Source: Pseudanabaena mucicola FACHB-723 (GTDB lineage Bacteria > Cyanobacteriota > Cyanobacteriia > Pseudanabaenales > Pseudanabaenaceae). From it: a stretch of DNA of 64,000 nucleotides. The stretch is taken from the NCBI RefSeq assembly GCF_014696385.1, contig NZ_JACJQB010000011.1:23858-87857 (forward strand), read 5' to 3'. Shown here piece after piece: positions 57,873 through 64,000 of this stretch (position 1 is its first letter; each line of letters starts with the position of its first letter). The translations under genes and the position numbers were made by a program. The notes beneath the pieces were generated by a model. The model was not told the DNA's origin. It saw nothing but the letters and a program-made list of their open reading frames with translations, and made no database searches.

Positions 57873-60800
57873 CTATTCCTTTTTCCTTTCTACTTTTTCC
57901 TTACCCCAGACGTACTTGCGGCAGACCTCACAGGCTGATCGCGCCAGATCATCGGTGGGATTTTTGAAAACGGGATGGTAGCGCAATCGGTTACAGCATA
58001 CCTCTAGCCAGTCATACCAATCGCCACCTTGCCACAATTGCAGTGTCATATCATCACTACCAAAGGCGATGTACTTGCCATCAGGACTGAAAGTCACTGA
58101 TCTCACAAAGCCTAGATGCCCTTGAAAAGGTTGTCCAATTTGATTGCCACTTAAGTCCCATAGCCGTAGGGTGTTGTCGGAACTGCCAGAAATGATGTGC
58201 TTGCTATTAGGACTAAACGCTACTGATAAAACCCCGTTCTTATGCCCTTGAAAAGGCTGTCCAATTTGATTACCATTTAAGTCCCATAGGCGTAGTGTAT
58301 TGTCGGAGCTACCAGAGACAATGTATTGACCGTCAGGACTAAATGCAACCGACATAATCCAATGCTCATGTCCTATGAAAGGTTGTCCAATCTGATTACT
58401 GCTTAAGTCCCACAGGCATAGTGTATTGTCGGAGCCACCAGACACAATGTAATTACCGTCAGGGCTAAATGCAACTGACATAACCCAAGACATTTCATTC
58501 TCATGTTTAAATTTGGCAACTTCTTTTCCATTTAAATTCCATAGATAGAAAACATTATGATAACAGCTAGATAAAATATGTAATCCATCGGGACTAAATG
58601 CCAATGAATTAACAAAATGTTCATGTGCTTGGAACGTTTGACTGGTTTGTTCACCATCTAAATCTAGTAAAATTAGTGCTTTGTCATCATTACTACTGAC
58701 AATATATTTCCCATCTGGGCTAACTGCATAAACTGGGCTGTGATTTACAAAATTTCTGGTAACCCGATTATTATATAAGTCCCAATATTTTATAGTTTTG
58801 TCATCACTACTTGAGAAGAGATGTTTACCATCAGGACTGAACTCTACTTTTCTAATATACCCTCTATGCTCATTATAAGAGCTTAGTTTCTGGACTCCTT
58901 CAACAATCCAAATGCGAATTGATGTGTCATGACTGCCAGATACAATATATTTTCCATCAGGACTAAATGCTACAGACCAGATAAAACTAGTATGTCCTTG
59001 AAATGGCTGTCCAATTTGATTTCCTTTTAAATCCCACAGACGGATAGTTTTATCATCACTACCAGATGCAATGTGTTTCCCATCAGGACTGAAGGCTACT
59101 GACCAGATACAACTAGTATGTCCTTGAAAAGGTTGACCAATCTGATTTCCTTTTAAATCCCACAGACGAATAGTTTTATCATCACTACCAGATGCAATGT
59201 GTTTCCCATCAGGACTGAAGGCTACTGACCAGATACAACTAGTATGTCCTTGAAAAGGTTGACCAATCTGATTTCCTTTTAAATCCCACAGATGAATAGT
59301 TTTGCCATCACTACTAGATGCAATATATTTTCCATCAGGACTGAATACTACTGATCTTGCGCTAAATTCATGCTCTTGAAAAATTTGCCAAATTTGATTT
59401 CCCTGTAAGTCCCATAAACAGAGAGTTTTATCAAAACCGCCAGAAACAATATATTTTCCATCAGGACTGAAGGCTACTGACCAGATACAACTAGTATGTC
59501 CTTGAAAAGGTTGACCAATCTGATTTCCTTTTAAATCCCATATACAGAGAGTTTTGTCAGTATTGCCAGAAACAATATATTTTCCATCAGGACTAAAGGC
59601 TACAGAATTAACAATACTCTTGCATTGAAAAGATTGACCAACTTGATTCCCTTGTAAATCCCATAAACGAATTGTTCGGTCATCACCACAAGATGCAATA
59701 TATTTGCCGTCAGGACTATATGTAACACACCTAACTAAGAATCGATGTCCATGCCAACAATTTGTTTCCCTTGAAAGCTCAACTAAGGAAAACAACAAGC
59801 TTTTCAACGGTGCAATAATGTCATTTTCTAGATGGTTTAAGTTTTCCCCAATACACTGAATTGTATGAATAGTTGCACTTAAAGGATGAATAGATAGAAA
59901 ATTGATAATTCTAATCGCCTCTTCTCGCAGCTTGAGTTCCGTTAAGTTCCTTTCAATAAATGTGATCTTATCCGTAGAATGTTGTTCGCTAAGATGATAA
60001 TATTCCTGCACCATCGGCGCTAACTCAGGCGCAATTTGTTCCCACTGTTCACGCACCTCTAACATCAACCCATTCGGCAAAAAATAATCCTCATTTTTCC
60101 CCTTACCCATCCATTCCTCAAAAGCATCCTTCACTCGATCGCCCAGTCTTCGCAAATCCCGATCCTGCGATCTCCATACCGCAAACCTTTGCCAACCCTC
60201 CATCATCGCCTCATGCGCCAGATCCACGATCGCCACTCCATTTTCCTCACTCGCCACCAGCAAGCGCCCACTCTTGCCCTCAAGGGACTTCAAAATCCGC
60301 TCAATTTCCTTACGCGCATTCCCATCATCCCCCGCCAAATCCAAAATCACCTGCCGCCGCTCCCGTTGCCGCGTATCCTTCGCATCTTTTCCTGTCCGCA
60401 CCAACTTCAAAAAGATCCGCCGCATCCATTCCTGACCACTTGCCGATTGATTCTTATAGAGTCGATCCGCATGACGATTGAGCGCCCCCTTCAGTCGCTC
60501 CATTTGCCGATATCCATCAAGAGTTAGGCGACGCTGCTGGCGATTTCTATTTTCCCAAAGCTCCTGCAACGCAAACTCCAAAAGCGGCAAACAGTTCGGC
60601 TCCGCTTCGATATCCTGCAAGATCGCATCCAACAAACCATCACTGAGTTGATAGCCCTGAGTTTCCGCAGGCTTAGCAATGGCATCCCTTAGCTCATCCT
60701 CACTCATCCCTGAAATCACCACCATCTGCTCATTCACGATCGCATCCAGATTGGCATAGGTACAGTCCGCCAAAAAATCAATTCTCATTGTCGCCACAAC

Positions 60801-62015
60801 CACAAAATCCGCCCAAAAATCCGCAGTTTGCGTTTGCGCCACATCTACTAACATCTGGATAAATTTGCGCCGCTCAGCCACCTGCGAGCAGACTGTAAAC
60901 ACTTCCTCAAACTGATCGATCACCAACAGGATCGGTTTTGGTAGATCCGCGATCGCCGCGAACAATCCCTCAGTATCAATGCACTGCTCAAATTCAATAA
61001 CATCCGTCCCCGTCTCTTCCAATAGCTCCGCAAAAACATCCTTTAGCTTTTGAATTGGATTTGACCAAGGCTTCATCAACAAAATTCGATGACCTCGCCG
61101 CTTCATCTCAGGAATTAATTTTGCCTTCACCAGCGATGACTTACCACTCCCCGACACCCCCACCACAAACACAAATGGACTCTGCTCAATTTTCAACATC
61201 AAACGCTTAAACGCCGTCTCTCTCCCAAAGAACCATTGCGCCGTTGACTCATCAAACGCATTCAAACCCACATAGGGACAAGTTTCATCAATAACTTTTT
61301 GACTCACAACCTGTCGATAATTGACGATTTCCATCGCTCGACCGTAACCAAGTTGTCGCGGTTCCTGTTGTTTTTGCTTCAGGCAATCGGAAATAAACCC
61401 AAACAAACTACCCGAATTAATTTTGCCCTCATCATTTTGGCGCGATTCCGACAAAGCCTCTAGCAAAGCCCCTGTAAAAATACTGTGGGCTTCCTTCTTC
61501 ATCGCCGCCGCCTCTTCAAAATCTCGGCAAGCCGAAATCAGCAAATAATCCTTATCCGTCTTGTTAAAAGCCGTAAAACTCTCCACGATCGCTTGCAACA
61601 AAGCGCCACTGTGACAGCAATCCAAAAACATTACCAAACTACTCAAAGGCGATCGCGCAATTAAATTATTCAAACCCGCAAAGGGAATCCCATCAGTTAC
61701 GCTTTCCTTCGTTGCTTTACAATCCGATGGCGCTAAATATCCCTGTTTTACGCCACAATCTTCAACCAGTACCCCATGCCCCGTGTAATAGATCAAAACT
61801 TCGCTACCCGTTGCCTGTTCAATTAACAACTGATTTAACTGAGCAAACAAATCAGCCTTAATCAATTTGGGCGTATTCAGCAAAGTTACTTCTTGAAAAT
61901 CACCATGCGATCGCAGCAAATTCGCTACTGACTCCGCATCCCCCAAGGTTTTACTAAGCGGCGATGGTAAATGCTTATATTCAGAAATACCTACTACTAG
62001 TGCATATCTAGCCAT
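57873..62015 (-). CDS. Caspase-like peptidase / STAND NTPase / WD40 repeat protein
   Basis: This 1380-residue protein has an N-terminal caspase-like (C14, orthocaspase) domain with the His in YYTGHG (residue 80) and the Cys in LDCCHSG (134). An STAND-type ATPase follows, with Walker A GVSGSGKSS at about 285 and Walker B ILLVIDQFEEV at 361. After a helical linker, about 14 WD40 repeats run from residue 755 to 1335, enough for two seven-bladed propellers. The end has a Cys-pair CEVCRK. Such multidomain proteins are cyanobacterial cell-death or conflict candidates. Two 126-bp WD40 units are nearly identical (see finding). Confidence 0.93.
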   Translation of the reverse strand: MARYALVVGISEYKHLPSPLSKTLGDAESVANLLRSHGDFQEVTLLNTPKLIKADLFAQLNQLLIEQATGSEVLIYYTGHGVLVEDCGVKQGYLAPSDCKATKESVTDGIPFAGLNNLIARSPLSSLVMFLDCCHSGALLQAIVESFTAFNKTDKDYLLISACRDFEEAAAMKKEAHSIFTGALLEALSESRQNDEGKINSGSLFGFISDCLKQKQQEPRQLGYGRAMEIVNYRQVVSQKVIDETCPYVGLNAFDESTAQWFFGRETAFKRLMLKIEQSPFVFVVGVSGSGKSSLVKAKLIPEMKRRGHRILLMKPWSNPIQKLKDVFAELLEETGTDVIEFEQCIDTEGLFAAIADLPKPILLVIDQFEEVFTVCSQVAERRKFIQMLVDVAQTQTADFWADFVVVATMRIDFLADCTYANLDAIVNEQMVVISGMSEDELRDAIAKPAETQGYQLSDGLLDAILQDIEAEPNCLPLLEFALQELWENRNRQQRRLTLDGYRQMERLKGALNRHADRLYKNQSASGQEWMRRIFLKLVRTGKDAKDTRQRERRQVILDLAGDDGNARKEIERILKSLEGKSGRLLVASEENGVAIVDLAHEAMMEGWQRFAVWRSQDRDLRRLGDRVKDAFEEWMGKGKNEDYFLPNGLMLEVREQWEQIAPELAPMVQEYYHLSEQHSTDKITFIERNLTELKLREEAIRIINFLSIHPLSATIHTIQCIGENLNHLENDIIAPLKSLLFSLVELSRETNCWHGHRFLVRCVTYSPDGKYIASCGDDRTIRLWDLQGNQVGQSFQCKSIVNSVAFSPDGKYIVSGNTDKTLCIWDLKGNQIGQPFQGHTSCIWSVAFSPDGKYIVSGGFDKTLCLWDLQGNQIWQIFQEHEFSARSVVFSPDGKYIASSSDGKTIHLWDLKGNQIGQPFQGHTSCIWSVAFSPDGKHIASGSDDKTIRLWDLKGNQIGQPFQGHTSCIWSVAFSPDGKHIASGSDDKTIRLWDLKGNQIGQPFQGHTSFIWSVAFSPDGKYIVSGSHDTSIRIWIVEGVQKLSSYNEHRGYIRKVEFSPDGKHLFSSSDDKTIKYWDLYNNRVTRNFVNHSPVYAVSPDGKYIVSSNDDKALILLDLDGEQTSQTFQAHEHFVNSLAFSPDGLHILSSCYHNVFYLWNLNGKEVAKFKHENEMSWVMSVAFSPDGNYIVSGGSDNTLCLWDLSSNQIGQPFIGHEHWIMSVAFSPDGQYIVSGSSDNTLRLWDLNGNQIGQPFQGHKNGVLSVAFSPNSKHIISGSSDNTLRLWDLSGNQIGQPFQGHLGFVRSVTFSPDGKYIAFGSDDMTLQLWQGGDWYDWLEVCCNRLRYHPVFKNPTDDLARSACEVCRKYVWGKEKVERKKE

Positions 62016-62094
62016 AACTTACTGATTTATTGCGATCGCGACCTTGTGCAACTAGAATACAGGCAAATCTCACAAAATAGTAGTAACAATTGCT

Positions 62095-62436
62095 ATGGCT
62101 CACAAAATTTACATCGAACAGGAAGATGGCGAAATTCTCGCTATTGAGATCTCTGAATCCGAAGATGAGCAGCCAGTAGATACAGATAGCGATCGGGAAT
62201 CTTACGGAATTAAAGAAGATGCAATCAAAAGTTTGCAAGAGATTCATGAAACGATTCGCTTCTACACAAAATATGCGATCGGTGCATTCAAGAACCTCGG
62301 TGATGCCCAAGTCGAAGAAGTCAACCTCAAATTTGGTTTAAAAATTAGCGGTGAAGCAGGCATTCCCATTCTTACCAAAGCCTCAGCCGAAAGCAATTTT
62401 GAGATTTCAGTCAAATGTAAATTTCCACTAAAATAG
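62095..62436 (+). CDS. Trypco1-like small protein (trypsin-co-occurring domain 1)
   Basis: The 113-residue protein has KIYIEQEDGEILAIEIS, an acidic linker, a helix (IKSLQEIHETIRFYTKYAI) and a terminal beta-sheet part: VEEVNLKFGLKISGEAGIP, then KASAESNFEISVKCKF. That pattern matches the CU044_2847/Trypco1 domain, which is known as an accessory of protease-linked conflict systems. The gene starts 79 bp from the divergent caspase gene, so the two probably share regulation. Confidence 0.82.
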   Translation: MAHKIYIEQEDGEILAIEISESEDEQPVDTDSDRESYGIKEDAIKSLQEIHETIRFYTKYAIGAFKNLGDAQVEEVNLKFGLKISGEAGIPILTKASAESNFEISVKCKFPLK

Positions 62437-62470
62437 ACTAAAAGTAGTAAAACCATAGAACTTACGCAAA

Positions 62471-62494
62471 AATGACAATTCATGAATTGTCATT
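62471..62494. repeat. AATGACAATTCATGAATTGTCATT palindrome
   Basis: A perfect 24-bp palindrome about 35 bp after the Trypco1 stop; it shares the CAATTCATGAATTG core with the copies at 27018 and 63268. Confidence 0.7.
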
Positions 62495-62523
62495 ACGATG
62501 TGTTCTTTTGCCTCAATCCTAAA

Positions 62524-62697
62524 TCACTCAAAAATCTGGGATATCAGACAGGAAAACTCTGGCAAAAGTGGCAATGTGCGGGTGTCTTTGGCAAATAAAG
62601 TCATTGCTAATTTGAAAACCCCATTCTCAGTGGTAGTAACGATCGCTGGAGTCATGATGTTTTCCTACGATGAGCGATATCGTAATAGTATAGCAAC
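62524..62697. repeat. Second copy of the Uma2 leader and tail sequences
   Basis: The ends of this stretch match those of the Uma2 relic region at 55888-56094: TACTATTACGATATCGCTCATCGTAGGA near the start codon, and a CCAGAGTTTTCC-type tail with CAAAAATCTGGG. The middle differs: the minus strand codes a 43-residue frame from 62655 (MTPAIVTTTENGVF) not recognised as a gene. The two stretches bracket 55.9-62.7 kb as direct copies. Confidence 0.6.
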
Positions 62698-62718
62698 GGG
62701 CTATTGATGGTAACAAAG

Positions 62719-63267
62719 ATGATTACTCTGGTAACGGGCGCAACTCGCTCAGGCAAAAGTGAATGGGCGGAACATCTGGCATTGCGATCGCAAAAAAATG
62801 TCCAAAAAAATATAATTTATATCGCCACGGCGACTCGTTATCCCGATGACACGGAATGGGAAGCTCGTTTACAGAAACATAGTGATCGTCGTCCTGAGAG
62901 TTGGCAAACTTTGGAAGTTCCCATTGAACTCGCTAAAAGTATTTTGAAAATTGAAGATCAATCAGCATATATTCTGGTGGACTCATTGGGGACTTGGCTA
63001 GCAAACCTTTTGGAAGAAAATGAAGAGTCTTGGGTAAAGATTGAGAATGAATTATTAGAAGCAATTCAAGTCTGTGCAGTCGATATTACATTTGTGTCTG
63101 AAGAGGTGGGATGGGGACTCGTTCCCGAATATAAATTGGGGAGAATATTTCGCGATCGGCTTGGTGGTCTCAGCCGTAAAATTGGCGCGATCGCGGATGT
63201 TGTTTATCTAGTCACAGGTGGTTATGCCGTGGATCTTACGCAAATTGGCGAAAGATTGCCAAATTGA
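62719..63267 (+). CDS. cobU: Adenosylcobinamide kinase / guanylyltransferase
   Basis: CobU phosphorylates adenosylcobinamide and adds GMP, in the late steps of cobalamin assembly. From the ATG at 62719 (MITLVTGATRSGKS) about 182 residues follow. The P-loop GATRSGKSEWAEH is at the start, then IYIATATRYPDD and SEEVGWGLVPEY, which carry the family's active residues. An earlier ATG at 62707 and TTG at 62704 are in frame, but the family begins near 62719. The gene is 1 bp upstream of a palindrome. Confidence 0.92.
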   Translation: MITLVTGATRSGKSEWAEHLALRSQKNVQKNIIYIATATRYPDDTEWEARLQKHSDRRPESWQTLEVPIELAKSILKIEDQSAYILVDSLGTWLANLLEENEESWVKIENELLEAIQVCAVDITFVSEEVGWGLVPEYKLGRIFRDRLGGLSRKIGAIADVVYLVTGGYAVDLTQIGERLPN

Positions 63268-63295
63268 GTAGTGGCAATTCATGAATTGCCACTAC
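63268..63295. repeat. GTAGTGGCAATTCATGAATTGCCACTAC palindrome
   Basis: A perfect 28-bp palindrome begins directly after the cobU stop codon. It contains the same CAATTCATGAATTG core as those at 27018 and 62471. It may act as a weak terminator for cobU. Confidence 0.75.
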
Positions 63296-63311
63296 TTTTC
63301 ATTCTTTATAA

Positions 63312-64000
63312 CTGATGTTACGTGGAAGGAAGAAGGAGTAAAGTAAAGATAGGGTTAGAAATGGGTAAACAGGTATGGACAGGAAATTCTTAGACCTATA
63401 CTCAGATTACCTAATCAGTAGTTTTGAAAAAGTAACGGCAACAGGACTATCCGAGTTACTAGAGGGAGAACTGAGCCATGACCAAATTACAAGTCGGTTG
63501 AGACAATGTACAGGAGGGTCAGTTGAATTATGGCAACTGGTGAAACCGACAATCCGCAAGTATGAAAGCGAAGAAGGGGTGTTAATTTTTGATGACACTC
63601 TGGAACCAAAACCATACAGCGATGAAAACCCCATCGTCGGATGGTACTTTGACCATAGTCATAACCGCAGTATCAAAGGCATAAACATCCTCAACTGCAT
63701 CTACCACAACCAAGACATCAGCTTACCCGTGGCTTATGAAATTGTACACAAGTCGAAAGAAGTAACCGATCCCAAAACAGGAAAGGTCAAATTGGTATCC
63801 GAGGAAAGTAAAAATGAGATGATGCGAAAGATGCTCCATGTCTGCTGCCAGAATCGCTTGAAATTTAGTTATGTATTGACAGATAGTTGGTTCAGCAGGA
63901 AAGAAAATATGCAATACATTAAACAACGAGTCAAAAAAGACTTCATCATGGCTGTGAAGGGTAATCGTTTAGCCATCTGTGCAGACGACAAAAGTCAGGG
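63312..64000 (+). mobile_element. Insertion sequence, right side cut by window
   Basis: A transposase gene starts at 63375 and runs off the window. TAACTGATGTTACGTGG at about 63310-63326 looks like a possible left terminal sequence, but the right end is not visible for comparison, so the boundary is a guess. Confidence 0.55.
63375..64000 (+). CDS. DDE transposase, IS4/IS701-type (partial)
   Basis: The ATG at 63375 opens a frame of 208 codons to the window end: MDRKFLDLYSDYLISSFEKV, then the first catalytic Asp region IFDDTLEPKPY, HNRSIKGINILNCIY and the second Asp in VLTDSWFS. The pattern is that of IS701/IS4-related transposases. The third acidic residue and the C-terminus are beyond the edge. 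No frameshift is seen in the visible part, so the element could be active. Confidence 0.85.
   Translation, partial: MDRKFLDLYSDYLISSFEKVTATGLSELLEGELSHDQITSRLRQCTGGSVELWQLVKPTIRKYESEEGVLIFDDTLEPKPYSDENPIVGWYFDHSHNRSIKGINILNCIYHNQDISLPVAYEIVHKSKEVTDPKTGKVKLVSEESKNEMMRKMLHVCCQNRLKFSYVLTDSWFSRKENMQYIKQRVKKDFIMAVKGNRLAICADDKSQ

Noticed and set aside
59000..59700. Regular repeats resembling a CRISPR-like array
   Set aside because: The 126-bp period codes WD40 blades in one frame; unit length and lack of spacers exclude CRISPR.
60189..60527. 112-residue frame antisense to the caspase-STAND gene
   Set aside because: It lies wholly inside a well-supported gene and has the His/Pro/Leu-rich composition of a shadow frame.
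62008..62310. 100-residue minus frame between the caspase and Trypco1-like genes
   Set aside because: It is antisense to the Trypco1-like gene; Cys/Phe-rich, no homology that I can see.
62498..62707. 69-residue plus frame before cobU
   Set aside because: It is antisense to the duplicated Uma2-leader region and runs through promoter-like DNA.

Overview
The window comes from a cyanobacterial chromosome, most likely a filamentous Pseudanabaena-like lineage. The octamer GCGATCGC (HIP1) recurs in nearly all regions. Several genes are typical of cyanobacteria: the PSI biogenesis factor BtpA, a VKOR-thioredoxin fusion, two Tic20-like proteins, a DUF1816 protein, a kinase-GUN4 fusion and the cyanobacterial LpxB-like protein. 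The lineage name is an inference from overall character; no 16S gene or other marker is present. I saw no rRNA, tRNA or CRISPR array.

Layout. 0-18 kb is mostly housekeeping: secD/secF, an MscS channel, the kinase-GUN4 fusion, glgC, gatA, a STAS protein, mrnC-rlmB, DUF1816, msrA, the LpxB-like protein, btpA, VKOR-Trx and a periplasmic binding protein. 18.9-23.7 kb is an AT-rich, HIP1-poor glycosyltransferase/methyltransferase island with a decayed transposase beside it. 24-54.6 kb returns to core metabolism and information processing: serA, prmC, two Tic20-like genes, accA, a TPR protein, a pentapeptide-repeat protein, hemB, acs, an RCK-type channel, uvrC, a split TPM-domain gene, fmt, DUF389, lipA, hflX, cbiX, a PAS-GGDEF-EAL protein, an archaeal-type class I lysyl-tRNA synthetase, and thiC with a TPP riboswitch. 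54.7-62.7 kb is an accessory, conflict-type island: a Uma2 nuclease, a Uma2 relic, a HipA-like kinase with an in-frame stop, a HIRAN-domain partner, a 1380-residue caspase-STAND-WD40 protein, and a divergent small protein resembling the trypsin-co-occurring domain 1 (Trypco1) family. cobU and a transposase cut by the window end close the sequence.

The strongest candidate for an undescribed system is this island. The caspase-NTPase-WD40 protein has intact caspase His/Cys and Walker motifs and shares a 79-bp divergent intergenic region with the Trypco1-like gene. The HipA-like kinase and HIRAN protein form a second two-gene unit ending 3 bp from the caspase gene. Near-identical leader and tail sequences lie on both sides of the island.

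The genome also carries many small dispersed palindromes. They include a GC-rich family around GGCGC-NNN-GCGCC, an AT-rich family preceded by GATTACAGCGC, and a CAATTCATGAATTG family just behind stop codons. One short palindrome of another type appears to have entered uvrC in frame.
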